Shown one piece after another: positions 48,171-60,804 of a stretch of 64,000 nucleotides of DNA (positions within the stretch are counted from its first letter, which is position 1; every line of letters begins with the position of its first letter). The stretch lies in NCBI GenBank assembly GCA_005408345.1, contig SEMN01000018.1, positions 1-64,000 of the forward strand, in the 5' to 3' direction. The translations under genes and the position numbers were made by a program. Source of the stretch: Macquaria australasica. Lineage: Eukaryota > Chordata > Actinopteri > Centrarchiformes > Percichthyidae. Below the pieces are notes generated by a model. It was not told where the DNA came from. It did not search any database and worked only from the letters and a program-made list of their open reading frames with translations.

Positions 48171-51075
48171 CTATGCCTCTAGCTCAGCTAAAAACAAGCG
48201 CAGATTATCCTCCCCTCTAAGTATGAGATTAAAACACATGTAAATGTATAAAACAGGACTACAGGACACATTATCGCCGATCTCCCCGCTCTCCCTGTCA
48301 GTGTGGAGAGTCAGGACATTCTTTTTTCTGCTAATTACTACACCGGCAGCCATGTCCCAAATCAGACGTCCATTCCAGCTGTCAGCTCCTCCCTCCCATA
48401 AGCCATTCTGGGGCTGCAGTTTCATGTTGGCCGATAATGACGGGTGAAATGACCCGTGCAATTAGCCCATTACATGTGAGTCCAACTGAGCCCCAAAAAT
48501 GGCTGACAGATTCAATTGCAGATCAGCCCCCGATAAGTCGTCTTGCCTTGCAAGAAGGGAAACAGACATCTGTTTGGTGTATTTGCTGCTTGCGAGGGTG
48601 TAATTGCTTGAGGATGATGTATTTCCATACAGTTAAGTGAGTAAGTCAGTGGAAAGGGAAGCCTCTTCTGAGTGATTAGTACTACTAAAAACACAAGAGG
48701 AAGACAACTGTTATTCTATATGACTTGACAGCATATTTGGATGCTCAAATGGTTTTTGCATGTTCAGTGTAGTCAAGTGATTACAAAACAATGTGGCTAA
48801 CATGTGTGCATGCACTGACACGAACATGATTCATCTTGAAACACTACACTTCAAGGGGGAATGGACGTGCACCGTTGACGTATACACATGCATGCGGATG
48901 TATTTCACATCCACCTTCTAAAGTTGGGGAATCAACTACCCTAGAGCAAACAGCTTTATTCAGTTCTGCTGGAGAGCAAACGGCAACATTTCTCTTCTTC
49001 CTGGAAAGATTTTGTTGGAAAAAAAGTTTGTGTGCTCCAGAACAGTGGTACATTTTATCACTGCAGAAGAACAGAGTAAAAGAAGGATATGGCTGTTCAT
49101 TCATAATAATGAACAAAAAAAAGAAAGGTCTGCACATTTGCAAGGACTCGATGTGTCTTACCACTTGGTAACTGAAATCCTTGATGAACAAAATAAAAAA
49201 ACACTTCCTGACATCATAAAAGACCAAATCTGAGAAATTAAATTCGCTCGCTCAAACACTTTAATGTATAAACGACTGCAGTGACGGAATAGTCTCTGCT
49301 TTCCTAATCTCCATATAACTGAATTGCACCTTGTTCCATCTGGACACTGAATCAAATATGATCATGTGGTATACATTATCATCGATATATACAATTTGTT
49401 CTGCTTTCCCTGAACAAAAAGTCTTAAAACATTACAGCTGTGTGGGTGCAGTTAGTTTGACTGTGGTGCAGACTAAAGTGAAATAAACAACTTTTAACTA
49501 CTCTTGGAAGGAGAGCACTTGACACGCAGGCACATAAACTCCTCAGATCACTTTCACTCATCTTTTCTCTGGTTTCAATCATTAAACACAGTTTCGCCCA
49601 CATCTCTGCCTTGTTATATCCTCTAAGAAAAATTACACGACAGACAGAGACGAATAACAGCATATGAATAGATAAGAAGATGGAATTTACTTTACAATCT
49701 CATTGACGTTCTTTCACTTAAGTGTGGAGGAGGCAGTTGTTGAGGTGAGGCCACAATGTGACAAGAGAATGATTTAATCCGCAGCTTAATTCAAAGTAAA
49801 GTTGAGTTTCTTATTGACGCTCACTGTGGCTGGTTTAGAGCGCGGGCTTTCAAGGACAGTTTGCAGTTGTTTAATTTGTTTAACAGGATCACTCCCAAAA
49901 CACATGTGCAGTAAACTGATCCATATACAATTTGTTGTGTGTCCCAGCAACATTATACCATAGCATGGCATTTCATATAGAAACACACTACTAAATATAA
50001 AACATGCAGGTATTACTCAACTACAATCTGAGAATCTTTACATCATGCACCTTCTGAGCCAGTGGTTCTTGACGCGTTGCCTAAAAGTTGTGCAAAAAGA
50101 AATCTAATAAAATTACACTTTGTTTTACACCTCGGATTATGCAAAAATAATGTTTTCGAGAGGGAAAACCCCTCAAGTTAAACAGTTCCTGTAATGGATA
50201 TCAGCTCAGACCCCCTTGATGCTAAATGTCATCTGCTCATCAACTGCAAAACAGCGTGATTTCAAGCACACTGTGGTTATAAGTGGCAACACAATCTATT
50301 CGGTCTGTTTAGACTGGATGATTAGAAACACGTTTCCCATCCAATATCAACCTAACACGAAAAGCAAGATGTGGAATCTGGAGTATTGTTAGTGGAAAGT
50401 GTGAAACTTCTCTCTCCCTTTCAGCCATCTGAGTACACAGACTGAGCCTCTTTCATAACATGACTCCTCCACCCTCAACAACTCTGGACCTCAAGTTCAA
50501 TCATGAATTTGGACTCCATCCCTCTGTGTAGTCTGCATGGGTGGAGACAGGAAGAAGCAGAGGATGGACCATCAGACGTCACCACCACTCCCCATCTCTG
50601 TTGTTAGACCTCTCCGTCTCCTCACGGCTCAGTCAGGATTGATGGTGAGTGGGGATGAACAGGAGTGAGCGTCACTGCATGGTGCGCACTGAATGAAAAC
50701 CCCGAGTGAAGGACTGCAAACTGGGAGTAATTTTTGTCTTCCAAGCGTCGTTGGATCCGTCGGTTTGCAAACAACTTCAGAGGGAAGTCTTGGCTTTGTA
50801 TTTTGCGCTCCTGCTTTTGGTTTCGTGCCTCCTTGGATGTTGCGCCACGCTGCATTGCGTTTGCCAGCTGGCATGTGATTGATAGCGTGCAGTTTACAGT
50901 ACGCAGGCAATAATACATTGATCCTCACCATTTTCAGTGGCAGGAACCCGAGCTGATGAGTGCGCGCCACCTTTTCCTCTCCAACTATTGAACAATATGC
51001 TGTTCATCGCGTTTGCCAGATGATACCTGTTGATTTTGCATCGCGCCATGTCCTTCTGTCGGACTGAAGTGGACA

Positions 51076-52868
51076 ATGAAGTTATGGGATAGCCTGACCA
51101 CTTGTTTGATACTGCTGAGCGCCGTGCACGCCAGCTCGCTGCTCCGGTCCACGTCCGCCGAGAGGAGAGAGCGCGCCGCCGAGAGTCCCCTGGAGCTCCC
51201 ACCGGTTCAGATCCGCCTGTCTGTTACTTCCCCGGGCATCAGCCGCGCTGAGGCGGATAGAGCGTTCTGGGAAGAGACGCTGGCTGGAGGAGAAACATGT
51301 AAGAGACTGTGGTTTGTATGGAGTGCCAAAAGTGCCAAAAAGACATACCAAGAAGTCATTTGCACTCAGCAGACTTGCTGAGCCTTGAATTCTTTTATTT
51401 CTCAAACAAACAACGACATTGTTATCTGTGCCAAATGGAAAAAAAATACTTCAAGATTTTGACCGAATTAACTGCAAAATTGAAAGCAGTTGGAACTGGT
51501 CACTCTTTTGGCATATTTTCGCCTCAGAAAAAATACAATGTTCAGACTGAATTTGATACTAAACAACGTATTAAATGGAATTGGATTTTAGAGTGCATGA
51601 ACAAGTTATTGAAACAGTTGCAGGGATGTCTCATTCTGGCCTCTAACCTTCTTACCAACTAGGCCTACCTCATTCAGACCTTTCCCACAGCTACAACCCC
51701 CACATAAAACATGCTTATTAGTCTTTGACAGAATTAAATGATGGAAGGCTATATAGGTTGATAACTATTATTTTCATTAATGATTAATCTAATAATTATT
51801 CAATTAACTGAATAATTGTTATATATAAAATTTTATAATGTAAATGTAAAAATACCTTTCAAAAAATAGCTTGTTTTGTCCGACTAACAGTCTAAAACCT
51901 AATCTTACTCAGTTTGATTAAGAATTTATGCTATAAAAAAGGACTTAATTAATCAATTGATAAAATTGCTGTTGATTAATTTTCTGTCAACTAAACAATT
52001 ATTTTATCTCTAGTGGTATGTGTCACGAGGCTACATAGAGGCTGCAACAAGTCCACTCAAACACACAACAGTCTGGTGCATAAATAAGAATGGGATCCAT
52101 TTGTAATTTGGATGAATCACTTCAAATGAAATTCCTCTGCAGAAAAAAAAACCCCAATGTGTACCATTTCCGCATTTGCAAGTGTAGTTTCTGACACAAC
52201 ACTCCATCTGTCCTATAGCCAGTGTGTTGTGTGTTAAAGTGAAACAATATGTGCTGTCCTTGTAAGAGTGCCATTTCTCTTAATGTGTTTCAGATACCAT
52301 GGAGGAGCCGCCCCCAAGCGAGTTTGAAGACGTGGTGGACTTCATCAGAGTGACCATCAATAGAATACGCCGCTCCTCCTCATCCGCCGGGTCCTCATCT
52401 ACCTCCTCCTCCACCACCTCCTCCCCCTCCAAAGAAAACTTGAGTGGCAGGACTCGACACAGAAGGGAGAGGAAGAAGGGGACGAGCCAGCAGAGTGGTA
52501 AAAGAGGAAGAGGAGGGGCTAGAAGTGGGGAAACAGGGAGAAAGGTTAGGGTAGGAGGAGGTAATGGGCGAGGACAGGGCTGTGTGCTCAAACAGATCCA
52601 CCTCAATGTGTCGGACCTCGGTCTGGGCTACCGCTCCAGCGAAGAAATGATATTCAGGTACTGCTCTGGACCCTGCAGGAAGTCCGAGACCAACTACGAC
52701 AAAATCCTTTACAACCTCGTTCACAACAGGAGGCTTCCTCCCAAAGACACGCCCCCTCAGGCTTGCTGTCGGCCAATAGCGTTTGACGATGACCTCTCAT
52801 TTCTGGACGACAACCTCGTCTACCACACCGTGAGGAAGCACTCTGCCAGGAAATGTGGTTGTGTCTAG
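51076..52868 (+). CDS. gdnf: Glial cell line-derived neurotrophic factor
   Basis: Secreted ligand of GFRA1/RET that supports enteric and motor neurons and kidney development. Two coding exons, 51076-51298 and 52294-52868, join in phase (T then AT) to give 265 residues. Human prepro-GDNF has 211. Start: MKLWD matches the human start and opens a signal peptide (about 1-19). A pro-region follows (FEDVVDFIRVTINRIRR) whose RIRR at 98-101 matches the position of the furin site in human. The knot begins at Cys171 and keeps all seven TGF-beta-type cysteines (one in GCVLK, two in YCSGPC, two in ACC, two in CGCV). One N-glycosylation sequon remains (NVS). Between 102 and 170 lies a Ser/Thr-rich run followed by a very basic Gly/Arg/Lys segment, longer than in mammals. 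Teleosts have two gdnf copies; I cannot tell which this is. Confidence 0.96.
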
Positions 52869-53243
52869 GGAGTGTGAGCTGGTGTCAGGCTTTGTGTAAT
52901 TTTACATCCACTCCCACTTAGAAGTATGATGTTGAGTGTTTTTTCTTCTGATTTTTGGCCGTGTATGATTTGAGTTCATCAGTAAAGGAGTAAATAAGGA
53001 GAGGAGGTGGCATCACTGCAGTTTTTACCGCAAAGCAATAATACTCCCCCTTGGCTCAATCACAATATCCAACCATCCTTTACACCTTACATCCCTAACA
53101 TGTTCAGTGATTTTAAATGTTTCCATGGATATTCAACCTAAAGGACTGAAATCAATCAGACACAGCGGATGATTCAGCAGACTCATTTTGTCTACTGTAT
53201 AGCACATATGTTACATGGAAAAAATTATACACGTATGAAATGT

Positions 53244-53320
53244 ATTTATGAAATCTTGAATTTATTAACTTATTGATATTTATTTTGTTTTTATAAAAGG
53301 AATAAATGTTATTTATTACT
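53244..53320 (+). promoter_or_regulatory. gdnf: AU-rich cluster and poly(A) signal of gdnf
   Basis: Four ATTTA pentamers (53244, 53260, 53278, 53311) flank an AATAAA at 53301-53306, followed by a GT-rich stretch (TGTGATGTGAT). This lies about 440 bases after the gdnf stop codon. The hexamer with its GT-rich downstream element is a plausible 3' end; the ATTTA cluster is the kind that speeds mRNA decay in growth-factor transcripts. Assignment to gdnf is by position. Confidence 0.55.
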
Positions 53321-53448
53321 GTGATGTGATATCTCAAAGTGTGCCAAAGGTTTAAATCAAATAAGTTTATGATTTATTTCCATATAAAAGCAGTAAAAGA
53401 CTAGGTTTACATTGCAAAATGATCTTTTACACATCAGGATCTTATTTC

Positions 53449-54085
53449 AAAGGTGCCCTGTGGAGTTGTCTTGTAAACAAACAAATTTACGTTGCTACGT
53501 TCTTTCCCCATAAAACATTTAAAAATATATATAATATTTGAAATCTCCAGAAATACGTATCTCATCGCCTACATGCTCACGGCTGTACATGTGCATCCTC
53601 AGGTGCGTGCACCATTCAAAGAACAACATGGAGACCCCAATCTTAAACACATGGCTCTATAGCGCTACTAGTGCTCAAAAGGAATTTTTTCTTAGTATCT
53701 TAAAGGTGTCCTGTGGCGTTTTCTTGTAAACTAAGTTATGTTTGCATTCAGTCTTTCTCACCAAAACACATTGTGTGTATCCTTGAGGTATAAATTGGTT
53801 GAATACATTTATTTCCTCATAAAACATTTGCAAAGCTGATTTAAATATATATTTTAAGTTGTGCATTGTTTACATCCATGTTCACTAGCTTGCCATCTTC
53901 TTTGCCTTTGTTGTCACATTGCTACACTTCTTTGCTTGTTACCGCCACCTATTGCAGAATATCAGAAAGGAAGGTGTATTGCGTCGCCGGTGTGCGCTTG
54001 TGCACGATACAAACAAAACGACCCACTCTTGAAAACATTGCTCTATAGCACTAGTAGTGGTCAAAAACTCCATAGGGCGCCTTTT
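53449..54085. mobile_element. Two adjacent copies of one MITE family
   Basis: Copy 1 starts at 53449 (AAAGGTGCCCTGTGGAGTTG) and lacks its right end, fading near 53684. Copy 2 starts at 53702 (AAAGGTGTCCTGTGGCGTTT) and ends at 54085 with the matching inverted repeat (AAAAACTCCATAGGGCGCCT). Both share GCTCTATAGC and a CATAAAACATTTG-like stretch. Confidence 0.75.
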
Positions 54086-56085
54086 AATGTTTTTTTCTTC
54101 ACATGAATACTTTCCTCAATATCACATTTACAATGTTCTACAATTTTAGTGTCATTTCACTGCATTGTTTCCTGTTTTTTAGTTTTTATTAATGAGGTGA
54201 GAAAAGCTATATCAAAACATTTCGTTCTCGTGATTAGAAGAATAGAAGATTATTCACCACTAATTTCATGTCCTCCTCTCAGATGAATTGCTGTGTAAGT
54301 GAAACAAGGTTCCCTCACTTTAAAAACATTAACTACAGCTTTATTTTTATATGGTATTCTCTTTTAAATTGTCTCATTTAATTGTTAATAAATGCATTCT
54401 ACACAGTGTACTGTATTCTGTAACTAATTCCTAACACACAGGATTTAGTGTTTCAGACCTTTGTGGGTGACAACAATTAGCAGACAACAAGCCATACTGT
54501 CATACACTGCCTATGTACACTCAGGTTTCGAACACTACTCCATACATGTATAAACCTGACATTGATCAAAAACGAGTTGAAGGGAAGACTGAACCTTGAA
54601 ACTGAATGGTAGCAGAAATTAAGCATTGTATTGCTGTCACTTTTTGTGTTAAAGAGGAAGAGGAACAACAGAGCAATATAGCACTGTAACATCTAAAAGG
54701 ATGATAGAATCTGGTGTTATCAAATGACAGGAACAGGCATTAAACACAGTAGAGAATGGAGTATCCTTACCTACAGTACGACATCTATAGTAAAAGAATA
54801 AAAGGAAGGTGACACCACAGGGAGGGATTGAAGATAGATGGATGAAAGACGAGTGTTAAAAGATATAAAGAAAACAACATGGAAGAATTGAGCGATGGAG
54901 TTAATAGTTAAACTATATGATGAAAGAGAGAGGGAGGACAATGAAAAGGCAGTATGATTAAAAGGTGGCGAATATCCAGAGAAGACAATGATGTAGGAGT
55001 TGGAGAACATGAGAAGAGAAGATGTGTCTTGCTTAACTAATGTTTGTGGTCGATATCTGATCCATCCCCTGCTCTCTCACATTTCAGAGTCCTTCCTCTG
55101 TCCGTCTACTGAGCTGTGAGTCAGTGCAGCCTGGTTCAACAACTACAGGGCAAAACTGCGCTAGCCAAGTCTCCCTTATTTTCTTATACAACTCATTATC
55201 TCTATAAATGACACTGTGATTCTCTGTGAGACATTTTGCAACCAGAGATGATGCACCAGCCGTACTCAGAGCCAGTGATTAATATAGTTTGACAGCCGGG
55301 GTTTCACTGTTAGACGTGTTTAGCTCTACAGTTCTGCTCTGCTAAAATTACTAAGAAACTTAAAATCCTGAAGATGTTTACATCCATGTGCTTGAATTGT
55401 TTTATATATTGGATCTTGAACATATCACTATGGTAACATTATAACATTAAGCCAGTAACTTTGGTACGAAGCCAGTACCACATTATCAATATTTTCACAA
55501 AACGAAAAGGATCTTAAACTAAAATGAGCGCCAGGTTGAATTTTATTTTGAGATTCCTCACTTTTTGGTCAACTTTGTGAGTGAGTCAACACTTTCCACA
55601 GCCATTACTTCTATTTCTTCTACTCATTATTTTAGTTTCCAAGCCACAGATGATGCAGTTGTACTGAAGAACTAGAGTCAAAAACCTAATGCATAAACAT
55701 TTTAACACCCACAGTGCGGCTTGGCTAAACATAAATTGTAGTCTACTTTGGGACCAATTAAACATATTCCTAAGTTAACCGTGACAATGCCAAACCGTTA
55801 CTGGCCCCACTGTGGAAAATATACATGAAAACTAAAAGGTTCTTCAGCTTTAGCTGTGGACAACAGAGGAAACCATTAGAGCCAAGTGACAGTCAGAGGA
55901 TAGTGTCATTAGTCAGATGAGTCTTCTGCTCTTTTGTTCATGGTGTGAGAGGAGCTTGTAATGAAGGATAATGTTCCAGTGTAATACAACACAAGTGTTA
56001 GCGGTTAAGGGGATGGTGTTCCAAACAGGTGCTAAATACTGGCAGAACTGTACGTGTTGACACGTCGATGTTACATCAAGAACTT

Positions 56086-56603
56086 CAAAGGGTTGGTTCA
56101 CCTAAATTACAAAATAATATATTTTCTCTTACCTGCGGTGATGTCTAGCTATGCAGATAAATTTGGATTTATTCACAAAGGTTTTAAGATATGAGATTCC
56201 CTCTCGTGGTGCGCACGGCACTGATAAATTACAAGAAATTCAATAGCAAAACCTATTTCCAGAAGCTATATCCTGGTTGCTTTGGAAAGTCCACACATCA
56301 GTGTGGAGGTTTTATTGGGACTACTTCTTTTGAAAAAAATAAAAGTAGTTTGAATGAAAACGTTTTTTAGCGATGTCTGTGGGTTATCCAGAGAAACCAG
56401 GGCACTGTTTCTGGAAAAAACGAGATTCTATTGAATTTTCTAAATGCATTTTTTGTGCTGTGAGTTCCACAAATAGAATTCATTCACATCCATTGTGTCA
56501 GTGTGGAGGCAGAAATCTCAAAACCTGGGTAAATAAAACCATTTTGTAATTTGTAAAATCTGTAAAAATCTACTTTGTAATTAGGGTGAACTGACCCTTT
56601 AAC
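56086..56603. mobile_element. MITE with TTCACC-type inverted ends
   Basis: The left end is AAAGGGTTGGTTCACCTAAA followed by TTACAAA. The right end is TTTGTAATTAGGGTGAACTG followed by ACCCTTTAA, an inverted repeat of about 27 bases with few mismatches. Length is about 520 bases with no coding potential. The same ends occur in a frequent teleost MITE family. Confidence 0.8.
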
Positions 56604-58586
56604 AGCCCCACTTCTTGATGTTTTAAAAACATGAATGTCAAGAATACTTCTGGAGTTTATAAAAGAGAAAATATCATTAAACAAAGCTTAAAATGTGAAT
56701 TAATGAAAGTAACAAGCAACAAGATGAAAGCTTCATACTGCTATTTATTAGATGGAAGGTTTATGTGGATATTTTCCATATGGATATTTGTAGTGAGTTT
56801 CTGTTAGAGCAGCTGAGCAGTCGAAGGCCTTTTGTAGTAGTTATTGAGGGTAAGGAGGGCACGTGAAGTTCATTTCTCCCATAATTTCCAAACCAATCTG
56901 GTGACACTGCTGTTAAAAGTCGACCTCTCAGACTTTCAGGAGAAAAGTCAGCTTCCTTTGCGTCCCAGCCTCTGGGTTCATGTTGGTTTCAAGGTTTACA
57001 TTATAAGAAGTTCTCCATGGCAGCTCAAATTCTCATCATTCAGTTCAAATTAGCGACCAGCTTGTTTACAAGAGGAAGCAATTGTGGGCAGAGCCTTGCC
57101 TGCCCCTATTGTGCCCGCTGGCGTGAGAAAAGATACAAATGATAACCGAAATGTAATCACGGTTATATCAGACATGTCGTAGGTCTTCAGTAGAGATCTG
57201 TCAAACCACAAGAAGCTCTTTGTGCCGCTGCTCTGGAATCTGTCAGTGTGACTCAGGCTATATGACGAGTCAATTGTAAAGACGACCACAGAAGGAGAAA
57301 AGGAGAGGCATCACAATACAGCTACCAATTCACAATACTGATGCTGTCTCACCCTGTTTTTAAGATCAAAAGAAGCTCCAAGATCTGTTATCTTCTTATA
57401 TTCACAATTGATAACAGTAGTCTTTTACTCAGTAATTCTCAAGGGCTTAAAAAGCCTTAAGGTCAGAAACGAAAATACACGAGGAGAGAGGTTTGGGATT
57501 TTGGTGCTATATTAAAGTACACAGTAAAAAGTCTAAAGAAAACACTAGTATTTTTGTGTTCATACAAGAAACAGGCCTGCGACCCGTTCAGTGCTCTGAG
57601 CCGTAGTTTAAGAAACACTGCTGTGCTGTCATTGGACTGGCTGCAACACAAAGCAGAGGCCGAGGGGATTAACATGGGGCTGTAACCGCACTGCACTGAT
57701 CATCGTCAACTGGCCTATCGCCAAACCTCCAGTCTGGACCACCAGTCGCAGGCTCCCCACTCATCACTGTTACCACACACACATAGACACGTGTTATCAG
57801 TCATCACTAAACCGAACTGCAGATGGAATATACAGTGATTCGTCCCAACGGCCAGCGAGACGGAAAGAGAGAACAATCGACACCATCTTAAAACACCACA
57901 ACATCAGTGGTCTGATTTGCCAAATCCCTCTATTTTTATAATGTCAGCTTCTCTGGAAAATGTTTTGAATTGTGCCGGGGGTTTTAATGTTTTGAGGGCT
58001 TGCAGGAGACAGTGATAATGGTGGTGAAATGTAACAAAAGGACATGAAAAGAAAAGGAACATCTTGATATATTTCTGCAGCTTATAGGTATGATGCAAAC
58101 ACTTGATATTTTTTAAAAGAGGTACTGCACACTTAAACGTGTTTTTTGAGCTGTAAACTAAATAATATGACTGCACTGTGATGAAACACATCAATGCTGG
58201 TTAATATTGACATTTATAAAAAATCGGCATTTCATGGGTTAGTGTTTCCCAGTGTCCATTGACCCACACACTACGTAGCCATTTTTTAAATATGCTGGGA
58301 GAGGGGGCTCTAGCTGAATTTGAGAATTTGACACAAGTCATTTGAACTTCAGCTAACTTGGGTAAGCCCGACCCGGCTCAGACACAAAGAGGCCTTTGGT
58401 GGATGCAATATTTTGACACGACTTTTAGTGCTGCAGAGGGAAATGGTGAGAGGTGCAAATGTAACACTATCACCTGCGTGCTGGTGCGTGAGAGGTGTTA
58501 GCTCAGATGGTTAAATATTCAGGTGCAACCTGAGAACCTGTGCATTACAACGTTCTGTCTCAGCTTCACACCTGGTACATCATTGT

Positions 58587-58612
58587 CTGTGTGTGTGTGT
58601 GTGTGTGTGTGT
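58587..58612 (+). repeat. (TG)n microsatellite
   Basis: About 13 TG units. Confidence 0.95.
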
Positions 58613-58955
58613 CTGTATTCATATTCAAGCAAGTGTAAATCTCCACGTTTGAGTGTTGTGGCAGATGAGAGGGCCATTTATTATTTTATTGTGTTGTTGG
58701 AGTGTAATGATAAGAACCAGCTCACAGACAGACTGGACAGTAGCCCTGCTGAAGTGGAAACTGTCCGCTCCAATGTGACACACTACATCAAGCAAAGAGG
58801 GAACTGCTGAGATGATGTGACAGCCCGCTTAAAAGAGGTGTGATCCTGAATGACAGCACCAAAGACACACGAGCGCACAGACTTTATATTTGACCAGCAA
58901 GGATTTACGTCAGTGAAATACATATTTGACACCTTGTTTTTTTCAACACAGAGGC

Positions 58956-59370
58956 TTAAAGGAAAATTCTGGTATTTTTAAACCTGGGTCCTATTTTTTA
59001 CAAATTTTGTGGTCTAAATTATTAATACATCCCTACAGAGACAGACCGTTTTGTTAAAGAGTAAGATCCTTTTGTCTTCCTGCAACAACTCAACCTCTCG
59101 CGAGATTTCAGAGCGAGACTTTCTGTTTCTGGTTAAACAAAAAGGATCTTACTCTTCAACAAAACGGTCTGTCTCTGTAGGGATAATTTCCATAATGTTG
59201 TCAGACACTTCGAATAAGAGTCTGAGCCTGTCAGTGGCAAAACAAGCACTTTTAGTGGACGGACTTTTCACGGGTGCAATTGCCCGCAAGGATTACGTTG
59301 CAGCCATTGCCGCCCGTTCGGGGATGACGGCGAAGGGCCCAGGTTTAAAAATACCGGAGTTTCCCTTTAA
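58956..59370. mobile_element. MITE with nested inverted repeats
   Basis: The outer ends are TTAAAGGAAAATTCTGGTAT plus TTTTAAACCTGGG, mirrored at the right by CCCAGGTTTAAAAATACCGG plus AGTTTCCCTTTAA. Inside, a second inverted repeat of about 46 bases (59031-59077 and 59137-59182) carries GACAGACCGTTTTGTT and its complement. The open frame crossing it is not a gene. Confidence 0.85.
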
Positions 59371-60770
59371 GTAATATACTTGCTTGTGATTATAGACTAG
59401 ATATAGATTGCATGCTTAATGACATTTCTGCTCATCAAATTTATTAGCTAGCAATGTTTTGTCTGTGAATTTGTACCACTTCTTTTTCAGATCAACTTTT
59501 AACTGTTAACCCGGCTGTCAAGAGTTTTAGGTTGTTATCTATTTAGATTCATATTCTCATTCAGAAAAAACATTACTGTCCTTCACAATGTGATGGAAAT
59601 TTGTTGTTGGCGGAGGCTGAAGCCCAGGTGGCAGCTGGCAAATTGGCTATTAATTGTAGGGAGGGATCGTGTCCTTGATCAAGATAAAGCGTACTACAAC
59701 ATGTAAAGTGTTGTTGTTAGCTGCTTGAAAAAGGTATCTTAGGGAGATTATGTGACATGATTATGTGACAAACTGTTGTTTCCAAGGTCAAGAATGAACA
59801 CTCAATCCCATTGCATATAGCTGTGTTTTAGATGATTTATTGTTTTCCTGGAACATGAAGAAGATTTGTATTGTATATCTGCTGGGTCAAAACCTACTAA
59901 ATCCCCAAAATTTACAATTACAATAAACAACATCAAACGCAAACTTTAAACAGTTGTAACAGCCATATTTTTTGCAAAATAATTAAAAATTCAGACCTTG
60001 AATCATGTTATTTGTTCCATCCATGAGGGACCCTGTGTCACATTAAAAAAAAACATGAATTTGGGAGTTACATGACAACATACTACAGCTGTTCCCTCTG
60101 GGGTTTTAAAGGTTATAAATATTAACAAATGTACATAGCATACATTGTCAATACATCAGTGTACATTCCTCTCATCGTTTACACATATGGCTCTGCTACG
60201 CTGAGGTACAGAGTGGAACTGCTCTAATCTCCTTTGTAAACACAGTAGTGATGTGCGTGAGTGTGTGTCTAAGACCCCAGGAGGCAAACCAGACCACTAA
60301 CTCACCATTCATTCTCCCCTCATGAGGAAACAGCCGACCTCCCTTTATCCCTTTCTCGCTCCTCACAATCCCTCCATCCTCCTTGTATCTTTCACTGCCT
60401 CCTCTCTACATACCCTCCCACGTCTTCCTCATGTCCCCCTGGGTTTTGATGTCCCTTAGCTTCATCCACTAATGCCTCCAGCCCTCCGTCCTTCTGTTTC
60501 CTTGTTCTCGTTTACCCCCTGTGAATAAACGCAGGACTTTGCTTGCTGTCTGCAGCCTCCTGTGTTTGTGCGTGTAATGTCTGTGTCTGCATATTCCCTG
60601 GTGTTAAAGGGAGGAACCGCTCACTTCCTCCATAAACACCTCAGTGGTATGCAAAGGATCTGTAGAGAGGGCTTCTGACTCCTTCACCCTCATAAATAAG
60701 GCACATCAAAAGTTATTGAAATGTCAGAAATTGGTGCTCTGGGAAAAACAGTCAAGTTCAAGGGCCCAGC

Positions 60771-60804
60771 AAGAAAAGAAAAGAAAAGAAAAGAAAAGAA
60801 AAGA
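60771..60804 (+). repeat. (AAAAG)n microsatellite
   Basis: Six to seven AAAAG units. Confidence 0.95.

Larger units (their letters stand above)
44083..51075. other. Divergent egflam/gdnf intergenic region
   Basis: About 7 kb between the two start codons, which point away from each other, so both promoters must lie here. It holds a (CG)n(TG)n tract at 44690-44718, a (TG)n then (GA)n at 44928-44978, a (TATTA)n run at 45256-45284, and a repeat block at 47505-48170. No further gene was recognised. Confidence 0.6.
52869..58955. other. gdnf 3' UTR and downstream gene-free region
   Basis: No coding exon was recognised after gdnf. It contains the probable gdnf 3' UTR (to about 53330), a MITE pair at 53449-54085, a MITE at 56086-56603 and a short (TG)n at 58587-58612. 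The remainder is AT-rich without clear features. Confidence 0.5.

Noticed and set aside
44508..51155. Shared 15-base word GCTCCGGTCCACGTC upstream of egflam and in gdnf exon 1
   Set aside because: One match of this length between two points in 64 kb is within chance expectation, and the flanks differ.
52280..52724. Two minus-strand frames of about 108 codons
   Set aside because: Shadows of gdnf exon 2; the Ser/Thr- and Gly/Arg-rich codons leave few stops on the other strand.
59051..59374. 107-codon plus-strand frame
   Set aside because: Lies wholly inside the nested-repeat MITE.
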